This document shows, piece by piece, positions 35,301-40,501 of a stretch of 40,886 nt of DNA. Location: NCBI GenBank assembly GCA_002372135.1, contig DFIN01000007.1, positions 1 to 40,886 on the forward strand. Reading direction: 5' to 3'. Made by a program: the position numbers and the translations under genes. The first letter of the stretch is position 1; every line of letters begins with the position of its first letter. The notes beneath the pieces were generated by a model, which saw nothing but the letters and a program-made list of their open reading frames with translations, did no database searches and was not told the DNA's origin. This stretch comes from Bacteroidales bacterium UBA3696 (GTDB taxonomy: Bacteria; Bacteroidota; Bacteroidia; Bacteroidales; Paludibacteraceae).

Positions 35301-35674
35301 GTAATATCAGTATTGCAGAGGAAGGGGTTTATAATATTGTCATCACGCTTGAATTTGACGGTTGTTCCATTACATCCATCAAGGCTGCTTTTGTTTCAGG
35401 TACTCCGCTTGCCACCACCACTATCGAGGTGTCAGGCATCGTTCCTGCCGATTGGACAAAATGTTATATCTATGCGTGGGACAGTTATGGCAAAAACTAC
35501 ACCGTATGGCCCGGAATGGAACTTCCCATTAATAACGGGAAAGTATCCTGTGAGTTTGAGCAAGTATTCACTCCATTGAATATTATTTTCCACAATAATG
35601 AAGGTTCTCAAACCATAGATATAGAGGATGTCAAGGATGGGACAGTGATTGATATTCAGGCTAACTTGAGATAA
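32384..35674 (+). CDS. Orphan SusD/RagB-family protein fused to SusE/F-like and CBM26-like starch-binding modules
   Basis: ATG at 32384 gives 1096 residues; GTG at 32378 would add two. A signal peptide (about 1-20, ending VFSQ) lacks a lipobox cysteine, unlike usual SusD lipoproteins. The order is a short N-region, an Ig-like segment (about 60-155), a SusD/RagB helical core (about 158-640, with LARLYLNAESF, YADILYMKAEAVLRGG and LLDERGREFYWECVRH), and then beta modules: about 660-770, 775-890 (WGIRGDINSWGY), 892-1005 (VGISGSINGWADP) and 1010-1096 (CYIYAWDSYGKNYTVWPG, like CBM26). No SusC/TonB receptor gene is adjacent or anywhere in the window. It probably binds alpha-glucans at the surface; whether it works with a distant SusC is unknown. 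Confidence 0.8.
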   Translation: MKKLFLLVISLVFTNMVFSQDATKTRNKPMYIFDKQGYIYTFNVQNIDSILFEPLAPRLNIIPQKAIIYKESPRRIEIQNIAFPDNCNVNNVTWTVGNDSIISLNETTPSSYALASGEITGLRIGTTTLTATANVFDNNTHSSREYQATAEIEVRPTEISEWLNDENLDNYLSDNSPYEHIKFLHDHWGYFGFSELTTDEAVVPTRVWGDWDDGGYWRNIHNHTDYSVHTKNIYQHLTECIASCEKLIENLTYSSVSNAKKQPLILEYTILRDYYGYLMLDCFGNFCWQDEQEYVAGSLGTLHSAPVIWSRLVEDLEGNADKLPVVTDANRSQYVGKVTQGFAYSLLARLYLNAESFGCTPQNIRLSTTAISSASDFYTNAIRCCDKVIQSGAYAIEDDYFTNFKIHNEQSRENIFVIVEDGSTLYTRVVNNLSNKARVQLLTLPYAMREAWNLIEMPWNGFTTTESFIKRFEYGKDLRGLCDTLQGTDAYSGHGWFAGPVKKDGTIVKDNMGTGEDVIITPHITSFTNAGRNDGARMIKYEPDLTGTYRYMENDFVLFRYADILYMKAEAVLRGGEGASLNTILTDAEFRKIRYRAGVNYYTSLTLDELLDERGREFYWECVRHRDLVRFGKYNDASYIDYLENTADASGVLDVPQQTKVSEIEGIYINIEGKNTNKKNLGFSKAKNEVTGSYREGMFEKYIYLKMDDKFYFSILSNGKETLLGGRLAATTLLTDNYDCSAYRLEAGSVSLLNVPTGFYHIVYDHASATLVLVPVEWGIRGDINSWGYSKYDEVSADGQTWTWKNVEITSGTQFKFSNGNFWKFYLNADYEVSVISGLGKDLDDYGDNITVAECGVYDIQLTFSLQAGEVSESFSYSMTKTTAAAIDPSTFTVGISGSINGWADPSGQTLATYDAAKSNITDNTTKAGNYVFSLKDIFFPANSEFKFRINGDWIGLYDALYIEGVAVNEQWGNISIAEEGVYNIVITLEFDGCSITSIKAAFVSGTPLATTTIEVSGIVPADWTKCYIYAWDSYGKNYTVWPGMELPINNGKVSCEFEQVFTPLNIIFHNNEGSQTIDIEDVKDGTVIDIQANLR

Positions 35675-35984
35675 AACAATCCTTTTAGAAAAAGAGGGTG
35701 CATCAAAACTATATTGACGCACCCTCGCCAAGCTAAGTACAAGCAGAGCACCGGCTTTCTATAGTAGGTGATTAGTAGGTGATTACTATGTTATTTGTAC
35801 GTAACTAAGCCGATCACAAGCCTACCAAAGCGTAACGAATAAAACCTCTTGAGTGGCTTAGAGGGCATCCCATCGGGACGTAAACCGAAGCCGAAGGCTG
35901 TTTGCGGACCGAAGAGCGGGTGCATCCGAGTAACTTCCCTTAAAACGAAGTTTTGAGGCGTTTACGAGGATAGCCACACGCGAC
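35675..35984. other. Intergenic region after the SusD-fusion gene
   Basis: Holds the hairpin at 35694-35726, a perfect 11-bp tandem repeat TAGTAGGTGAT at 35762-35772 and 35773-35783, and a 9-bp stem with a GAA loop (35937-35957, CCTTAAAAC/GTTTTGAGG with one G-U). I see no gene and no clear promoter. Confidence 0.5.
35694..35726 (-). terminator. Strong hairpin after the SusD-fusion gene
   Basis: GAGGGTGC (35694-35701) and GCACCCTC (35719-35726) pair, and TCAA/TTGA extends the stem inward after one mismatch. On the minus strand the stem is followed by TTTTTC, so it is a better terminator for leftward transcripts. On the plus strand no T-run follows, though it may still stabilise the 3' end of the SusD-fusion mRNA. 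Confidence 0.5.
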
Positions 35985-36461
35985 ATGGCAACAACCATCC
36001 TTGAACACCCTGTCCGTGAGATCCACGGCGCACTTGAACGCAAAGGCATCATCAACCGAATGAAGAAGTACCGTGCCGACGATGGTCGTATTATCCACGT
36101 GAAGCGGTAAAGCCGCACCGAACAGCGTCCGGTGGACGATGTTCGGAGTAAGTGCGGCGCGCGAGTTTGCAGAGCAAACATAGAACTCCTTACCATATAG
36201 GAATCCTATGCCGTCCGCAATCCGCGTGACTACAAGAAGAACCCGCCTCAGGAAGCCCTCACCCTGCTCACCGACTACCGCAAGCGTTACCAAGCCCAAC
36301 TGCCTTCCACTCGCGGCACCCGTCCCGATCCGCAAGCCCCGATAGACAAAACCACCCACGCCCCGAAGCACTATTTTCGCCTCGACAACTTCATCCGCTC
36401 CATGGTCTATCAATCCATCAAAGCCGAACGAAACAAACAAAAACAGACAGATGAGTACTAA
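35985..36461 (+). pseudogene. Decayed small gene interrupted by a 93-nt hairpin insertion
   Basis: The frame from ATG 35985 reads MATTILEHPVREIHGALERK and continues to a stop at 36108. After a second in-frame stop (36198), the same frame reads on from 36201 (ESYAVRNPRDYKKNPPQEAL) through LDNFIRSMVYQSIK to a stop at 36459. Removing 36108-36200 (93 nt, a multiple of three) gives one protein of about 127 residues, basic and without a domain I can name. I have only a weak recollection of similar small hypothetical proteins in Bacteroidales genomes. The middle may also be partly deleted. Confidence 0.55.
36106..36195. repeat. Hairpin-rich ~90-bp element inside the decayed gene
   Basis: Between GGTAA (36106) and TTACC (36191-36195), which are inverted copies, lie two hairpins. 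In the first, GCCGCAC pairs with GTGCGGC and encloses CGAACA/TGTTCG and CGTCC/GGACG. In the second, GTTTGC and GCAAAC surround AGA, with GAGTT/AACTC partly outside. A 13-bp palindrome ATAGGAATCCTAT (36197-36209) follows. The structure suggests a REP- or MITE-like insertion. No second copy was noticed in the window. Confidence 0.5.
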
Positions 36462-36491
36462 AATACGTTAAAAATGCAAAAATATTCAAAA

Positions 36492-36511
36492 ATGCAACCT
36501 AAAAGTTGCAT
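36492..36511. promoter_or_regulatory. Operator-like inverted repeat of the toxin-antitoxin operon
   Basis: ATGCAAC (36492-36498) and GTTGCAT (36505-36511) form a perfect 7-bp inverted repeat with a 6-nt spacer. It covers the -33 element of the promoter, so binding by the antitoxin would block transcription. AAAATGCAA is also present at 36471 and 36489. Confidence 0.6.
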
Positions 36512-36537
36512 ATATCAAAAAATTTATTGTATCTTTG
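36505..36537 (+). promoter_or_regulatory. Promoter of the toxin-antitoxin operon
   Basis: GTTG (36505-36508), a 21-nt spacer and TATCTTTG (36530-36537). The start site near 36543 gives a leader of about 20 nt. Confidence 0.7.
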
Positions 36538-36562
36538 CAGCGCAAAATAATAATAATACTAT

Positions 36563-37108
36563 ATGACATTCGACAAGATAATAGAAGATGGTCGCCTTTG
36601 GGCTGTTCATTATAACGATGAGGAGCAGAATGAATTAGAGCGCGTGTTTACTCAGTGGAATGATGCTGAATGGTTATTAGAATTCTTCCAGAAAAATTTT
36701 GAAGACCTTGCATATTTTAAAGTAACTAATTTGGATGAAGCTGTTTATGATACAATGGAAGACAGCGATAAATTAGAATGTCTTATTCTTGATATATCGC
36801 CCGACGCTAATTTAGATGAGTTATTCCGTCATCTTGAAAATGGACGCACATCCGAAATGATGTTAGGAAAAGAAAAAGCACGTTTAGACAAACGTCCTCG
36901 CCATGATAGTTGGTTGCGTATATATGCTATTAAACTAAATCTGGGTATATATGTTATTACAGGAGGTGCTATCAAACTAACATTGGAAATGAAGGACAGA
37001 GAGCACACTCTCAAAGAACTTGGAAAATTGGAGAAAGTTAGACAATATCTTGTTGAGAATGATATAATTGACGATGATAGTTTTAACGATTTTATAAAGG
37101 AGGGCTAA
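36563..37108 (+). CDS. Putative RelE/HigB-like toxin of a type II toxin-antitoxin module
   Basis: A 181-residue acidic-basic protein. The N-terminal half is acidic (DEEQNELERVF, MEDSDKLECLIL). The C-terminal half (about 110-170) has RHDSWLRIYAIKL and YVITGGAIKLT, followed by a helical EHTLKELGKLEKVRQYL, which fits the RelE/HigB-like fold. It lies 2 nt before an Xre-type HTH gene, and toxin-first order is typical of HigBA. The toxin role is inferred from this pairing and the C-terminal motif. I did not recognise the N-terminal half. Confidence 0.6.
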   Translation: MTFDKIIEDGRLWAVHYNDEEQNELERVFTQWNDAEWLLEFFQKNFEDLAYFKVTNLDEAVYDTMEDSDKLECLILDISPDANLDELFRHLENGRTSEMMLGKEKARLDKRPRHDSWLRIYAIKLNLGIYVITGGAIKLTLEMKDREHTLKELGKLEKVRQYLVENDIIDDDSFNDFIKEG

Positions 37109-37110
37109 TT

Positions 37111-37422
37111 ATGAAAACCGCAGAAGAACAAATTGCTTTTCTGGAAGCTCATTCTTCCCCGACACCTTCAAAGTGGCGGGAAGAAGCGGAATGGCGTAGA
37201 GCCAATAAGGCATGGCTTCCTTATTCTCGCAAGATTGCCATTAAGACTGCTATGGCAATGAAGCGTCAAGACCTTACACGGTCAGATTTGGCAACACGTA
37301 TGGGTTGTTCACCGCAGTATATATCCCGCCTGTTGAAGGGGGAGGAGAACCTCTCGTTGGAAACCATCTGTAAATTAGAGAATGCGCTTAATGTGCCCAT
37401 TCTCCAATATGAGTTTACATAA
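37111..37422 (+). CDS. Xre-family helix-turn-helix antitoxin
   Basis: A 103-residue protein whose C-terminal half (about 48-100) is an HTH_3 domain: LTRSDLATRMGCSPQYISRL and NLSLETICKLENAL. The N-terminal half is helical and probably binds the toxin. A strong ribosome-binding site AAGGAGG (37097-37103) lies inside the end of the toxin gene, so translation is coupled. It probably represses its own operon through the inverted repeat at 36492-36511. Confidence 0.8.
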   Translation: MKTAEEQIAFLEAHSSPTPSKWREEAEWRRANKAWLPYSRKIAIKTAMAMKRQDLTRSDLATRMGCSPQYISRLLKGEENLSLETICKLENALNVPILQYEFT

Positions 37423-37463
37423 ATAAATGATATAATGTTTCACTTATCGGATATAAATAACGA

Positions 37464-37502
37464 AAACAACAACCGCCTATGACAAAAATCGATTAAAAGG
37501 CA
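37464..37502 (+). repeat. 39-bp direct repeat, right copy
   Basis: Matches 31526-31564 with 3 mismatches in 39. In this copy GCCTATG (37475-37481) can pair with CATAGGC (37501-37507) to form a stem that the left copy lacks. It lies about 40 bp after the antitoxin stop and marks the right border of the accessory segment. Confidence 0.7.
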
Positions 37503-37993
37503 TAGGCAAGCAATAAAAACATCGTCTTTCCTCGGACGTTAAACAGAGAAAGCGCAAAGTGTTGCGCTGACATATTGAAGATTCGCGCCTGATAGGGAGC
37601 GAAGAAAGCATTTGCTAATGCTTGTTTGTCTGAGTCATTGAAATGTAGGAAGTTTCAAAAGCAGATAGGAAACAAGTCGAAGCAGATGCCCATGCGTGTA
37701 TATACATGTGTATATTTATTGTACGCTTCTATACATACAGCGCGGGCAACTGATTTGATTATCCGTCTGCTATGGTATCCTACAACCTCAATGACCGGAT
37801 GACAACCAGTTGTCCGCGTTTTTGTTTGTGCCTTAAGGAAAAACGCTGCAAAGGCACGACAATTTCACGGAACGCACAAACGCGCAAGCAATAAGGACCA
37901 ACAAGGACTACGTATATATCGCAAACAAGCAGCATTTTTGCAGCGAGAAATGAAGAATATATAAATAACCATTTACAAACCAATCAAACTATT
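37503..37993 (+). other. Hairpin-rich non-coding region, possible structured RNA leader
   Basis: About 490 bp with no gene. Clear hairpins are AGCGCAA/TTGCGCT (37551-37568, 4-nt loop), TTCGC/GCGAA (37582-37603), AAGCATT/AATGCTT (37606-37623, loop TGCT), and GTGCCTT/AAGGCAC (37828-37857), besides the 37741-37823 structure. No good promoter was found; CATTTTTG (37933-37940) before the next gene is one base off the -7 consensus. Confidence 0.5.
37741..37823 (+). terminator. Attenuator-like structure with two competing stems
   Basis: CGCGGGCAACTG (37741-37752) can pair over 12 bp with CAGTTGTCCGCG (37807-37818, one G-U), directly followed by five Ts. The right arm overlaps a smaller hairpin GACAAC-CA-GTTGTC (37801-37814), so the two pairings exclude each other. 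This could be a terminator or an attenuator upstream of the OmpA/TerB operon. Confidence 0.5.
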
Positions 37994-38362
37994 ATGGGAC
38001 TTCTAAACAACATTAAAGACCACTTCACGAACGCAGAGTTCACCGTGGCACCGAACAAAAAAGTTAAGACCGTTTGCGCAGACTTCAAAAAAGCTTTTGG
38101 GGTAACTCTAGCTATCTACAAAGGCGCACAGTTAGCCGACCCGGAAATGACGCTTGCCGAACTAAACAAGCGTACTACCAAAGATGTCAAGACAAAGAGC
38201 TACGATGAGCTGAAAATCAAAGCATCGATGAAAGTCGGTGAGGCAGAAAAACTCTTTGATCAGCTATTCGGTCTGACCGTACAGATTAAAGACCCTAAAG
38301 GAGAGAAGTGTGTGGATAACAAACTGACTATCGGTCAAGCCGCACGCGGCGAAAGTAAATAA
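37994..38362 (+). CDS. Small protein with two related 'FG' modules, first gene of the OmpA/TerB operon
   Basis: A 122-residue cytoplasmic protein without a signal peptide or membrane segment. The first half contains FKKAFGVTLAIYKGAQLADP and MTLAEL. The second half contains LFDQLFGLTVQIKDPKG and LTIGQA. The two halves look like diverged copies of one small alpha-beta module. The same pattern occurs in the protein at 40089-40436, so the operon carries two relatives. I do not recognise the family. The next gene starts 25 nt later behind an A-rich leader (AAAATCTACAATT). Confidence 0.75.
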   Translation: MGLLNNIKDHFTNAEFTVAPNKKVKTVCADFKKAFGVTLAIYKGAQLADPEMTLAELNKRTTKDVKTKSYDELKIKASMKVGEAEKLFDQLFGLTVQIKDPKGEKCVDNKLTIGQAARGESK

Positions 38363-38387
38363 AAAATAACCTTTAAAATCTACAATT

Positions 38388-39302
38388 ATGCCAAGTAAAG
38401 TTCGCGTTTACGGTAAGGCGCAAAACCGTACTGTGTTAGGCATTATGCATGCCTATCATGTCATGTATCCACATGCCACATTGGAAGATTTCCAAAAAGC
38501 ATTTCCCAAGGAACTGAATCCGGATTGTGGTTGGCCGGTCATCTTTAGGAATCGTGAAGAATTGAAAACAGAAAACGACCTTGGTTTCTGGTTTGCTGAA
38601 CCGGATGAAATCATTGAACTGCAAGACGGTACAAAAATGTCGGTTGTCAAGATGTGGACAAAAGGCAGTTTCGACCGTGTAGTAGACCATGCCAAGCAGT
38701 ACGACATCGAGGTAGCCGAATTTGAGAAAGGTCAGAGAGGAGAAAAAGGCGGTTTCCGTCTGGAATACTTAAATGGCTATGTTCCGCCGGTTCCCGCAAA
38801 GAAATCTAATAAATGGTTGTGGATTTGTTTGGCTGCACTTGCAATCATTGCCCTAATACTATGCTTGCTATTAGCGAAAGGCTGCCAGAAAACGGAACCG
38901 CAGATTGTAGAGGTGGAGAAAGTAGTAGTCGTTCATGACACAATTTATATCCAGCAGATAGAGGAGATTGAGAAGAACTTCAACGCCGCTGAGTTCGTCA
39001 AAGGCAAAGCCGACTTGAGCGAGAGTGCAAAGTTTGTACTCCATGACCTTGCTAAAATTATGCAGAAGAATCCGGAACTCCGTCTGCGTCTGGAAGGACA
39101 CACTTCTGCAGAAGGTGATGCTGCTTTCAACCAGAAGCTCTCTGAAGATCGTGCACAGGCAGCTGTGGATTTCCTGATCGAGCATGAAGGTATTGACGCA
39201 TTTCGTCTGGAGGCTGTTGGTAAAGGTTCTTCCGAGTTGAAGAATACCGAAGACCCGATGGCGTCGGAGAACCGCCGCACGGAGTTTATTGTTCTTGAAT
39301 AA
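38388..39302 (+). CDS. Inner-membrane protein with cytoplasmic N-domain and periplasmic OmpA domain
   Basis: A 304-residue protein. The N-terminal domain (about 1-135) has no signal peptide and no name known to me; it includes TVLGIMHAYHVMYPHATLED and LNPDCGWPVIF. One transmembrane helix (about 142-165) follows KKSNK, consistent with N-terminus inside. After a short linker (VEVEKVVVVHDTIYI) comes an OmpA/MotB-type peptidoglycan-binding domain (about 195-304) with LEGHTSAEGD, LSEDRAQAAVDFL and SENRRTEF. So it ties something in the cytoplasm to the cell wall. The layout recalls MotB/ZorB-like stators, but no MotA/ZorA-like partner is in view. Confidence 0.85.
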   Translation: MPSKVRVYGKAQNRTVLGIMHAYHVMYPHATLEDFQKAFPKELNPDCGWPVIFRNREELKTENDLGFWFAEPDEIIELQDGTKMSVVKMWTKGSFDRVVDHAKQYDIEVAEFEKGQRGEKGGFRLEYLNGYVPPVPAKKSNKWLWICLAALAIIALILCLLLAKGCQKTEPQIVEVEKVVVVHDTIYIQQIEEIEKNFNAAEFVKGKADLSESAKFVLHDLAKIMQKNPELRLRLEGHTSAEGDAAFNQKLSEDRAQAAVDFLIEHEGIDAFRLEAVGKGSSELKNTEDPMASENRRTEFIVLE

Positions 39303-39350
39303 GTGCCAGAGTACTGAATAAATCAATGATTAACCTAAAATATCACAATT

Positions 39351-39485
39351 ATGGCTTGTGTAAGAAAAAACGCCGATGGAACGGTGGACAAAAGAACCAA
39401 AGAGGGTAAAGCAATCTGTGCCCGTATGGCAAAGGCACGTCGAGCAGCAGCAAGAGCTCGTAAACTTCAAAAAAAATCTAAATAA
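39351..39485 (+). CDS. Basic microprotein 1 (44 residues)
   Basis: ATG at 39351 to TAA at 39483-39485. The protein is very rich in Lys, Arg and Ala, with the core ADGTVDKRTKEGKAICARMA. It shares this core with the next gene almost unchanged. No membrane or signal segment is present. The high charge and the AKARRAAARARKLQKK end suggest nucleic-acid or anionic-surface binding, but this is inference. Real coding is supported by the paralogue, the operon position and the A-rich leader before the ATG. Confidence 0.8.
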   Translation: MACVRKNADGTVDKRTKEGKAICARMAKARRAAARARKLQKKSK

Positions 39486-39494
39486 TCAATCGTT

Positions 39495-39632
39495 ATGGCA
39501 ACAGTAAAGAAAAAAGCCGACGGAACAGTCGACAAACGTACCAAAGAAGGTAAGGAGATTTGCGCACGCATGGCGAAAGCCCGCAAGGCGCAAAACAGTT
39601 TAGCTAACCGTATTAAACGCTTATTCAGATAA
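39495..39632 (+). CDS. Basic microprotein 2 (45 residues), tandem paralogue
   Basis: ATG at 39495, 9 nt after the previous stop, to TAA at 39630-39632. It contains ADGTVDKRTKEGKEICARMA, identical to its neighbour except for one residue, while the DNA differs at many third positions. This argues for selection on the protein. The C-terminus differs (KAQNSLANRIKRLFR) and could be an amphipathic helix. The Cys in ICARMA is kept in both copies. Confidence 0.8.
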   Translation: MATVKKKADGTVDKRTKEGKEICARMAKARKAQNSLANRIKRLFR

Positions 39633-39641
39633 GGAGAAATT

Positions 39642-40058
39642 ATGAAAACAAGTCTTGAAAATATTGCTGCTATCATTGCAGCTGCTATCTGGGCAGACGG
39701 TGTATATGATCCCGCAGAGGAGATTACCGTAGAAGAAATCGCAGAGGCTCTCGAACTGGACGAGGCTAAGTTCAAAGAGGCTGTTAACAAATGTGTTAAG
39801 GGCTTGAACGGCCTTTCCGAGAATCAGGCAAATGCTGTATTGAAAGATGCAGCAGAGGCTGTTGATGACGAGGAAATCGGTATCGTATTCGAGGCAGCTA
39901 TGCAGATGCTTCTTGCCGACAGCGAACTGAGCCGTGCAGAGGTTAGCAACCTGCTTGTTATCGCCGATGCACTCGGTATTGAGGATGAGGATGCTATTCT
40001 CATGCTCGCCGACATGGTCAAGACCGAGCCGGACTTGACTATCAACATGGCTGATTAA
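39642..40058 (+). CDS. TerB-like protein
   Basis: A 138-residue acidic, all-helical protein. The TerB/DjlA-type pattern is visible twice: AAIWADGVYDPAEE near residue 12-25, and MQMLLADSELSRAEVSNLL near 88-106, followed by ADALGIEDED. TerB domains bind metal ions and occur in tellurite, stress and phage-defence gene clusters. A clear ribosome-binding site (AAGGAG, 39631-39636) precedes the ATG. It stands between the basic microproteins and the second FG-module gene. Its acidity could let it pair with the basic microproteins, which is inference only. Confidence 0.75.
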   Translation: MKTSLENIAAIIAAAIWADGVYDPAEEITVEEIAEALELDEAKFKEAVNKCVKGLNGLSENQANAVLKDAAEAVDDEEIGIVFEAAMQMLLADSELSRAEVSNLLVIADALGIEDEDAILMLADMVKTEPDLTINMAD

Positions 40059-40088
40059 TAGTGTATAACTTTAAAATTATTTAGAATT

Positions 40089-40436
40089 ATGGAAATTAAA
40101 GTAGATGGACGCCTGTTGGTGTCAACCTTGTGCAGCCGATTCAAAGAGGAATTTGGCGGAACTCTTCGTGTTTATCAGGGTAACAAACGTCTTACCGGTG
40201 CAGAGAAAGTAGCGGATATTGCTACGGCTACCGGTGCGTACGAGTGCCGTGGCAGCAAGACTGTAGGTGGCTTTGAGAAAGATATGCTTGACAAATTCGG
40301 TATCAAGGTACAAGTGGCTTCTGCTGACGATTGGGTGCTCGCTCTCGATCAGATGACGTTGGCCAAACTGCCCGATATCCCCAAACAGGCTACCAAAGCA
40401 GACATGGAGTCGCTGAAAGCTAAATACGCTAAATAA
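40089..40436 (+). CDS. Small protein with 'FG' modules, relative of the first operon gene
   Basis: A 115-residue cytoplasmic protein. FKEEFGGTLRVYQGNKRLTG in the first half and MLDKFGIKVQVASADDW in the second half follow the same two-module plan as 37994-38362. The order VSTLCSRFKEEFGGTL matches VKTVCADFKKAFGVTL of that protein, including the Cys. Function unknown. It begins 30 nt after the TerB-like gene and is followed by a GC-rich hairpin. Confidence 0.75.
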   Translation: MEIKVDGRLLVSTLCSRFKEEFGGTLRVYQGNKRLTGAEKVADIATATGAYECRGSKTVGGFEKDMLDKFGIKVQVASADDWVLALDQMTLAKLPDIPKQATKADMESLKAKYAK

Positions 40437-40451
40437 GTATCTCCTATTCAG

Positions 40452-40477
40452 GCAGGTGGGCTTGGCTGTCCGCCTGC
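40452..40477 (+). terminator. GC-rich hairpin after the FG-module gene
   Basis: GCAGGTGG (40452-40459) pairs with CCGCCTGC (40470-40477, one T-G pair) around a 10-nt loop. No strong T-run follows (TTACTAATAAAA), so it may be a weak terminator or an RNA-stability element between the operon and the next gene. Confidence 0.45.
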
Positions 40478-40501
40478 TTACTAATAAAAATGATATATAA
40501 T

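Noticed and set aside
35858..36440. Minus-strand ORFs opposite the decayed gene
   Set aside because: The plus strand has protein-like sequence in one frame on both sides of the insertion; the minus ORFs show no motif, although the hairpin at 35694-35726 has a T-run in that direction.
31526..37502. Integrated prophage or conjugative element
   Set aside because: No integrase, transposase, capsid, or mobilisation gene was seen; only boundary repeats and accessory genes.
37503..37993. CRISPR array or tRNA gene in the hairpin-rich region
   Set aside because: The hairpins differ from each other, with no regular repeat-spacer pattern, and there is no T-arm motif such as GTTCGAATC.
38388..39302. 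A complete Zorya-type defence system around the OmpA protein
   Set aside because: No ZorA/MotA-like channel, ZorC, ZorD or ZorE is visible in the window, and the protein's N-domain differs from ZorB.
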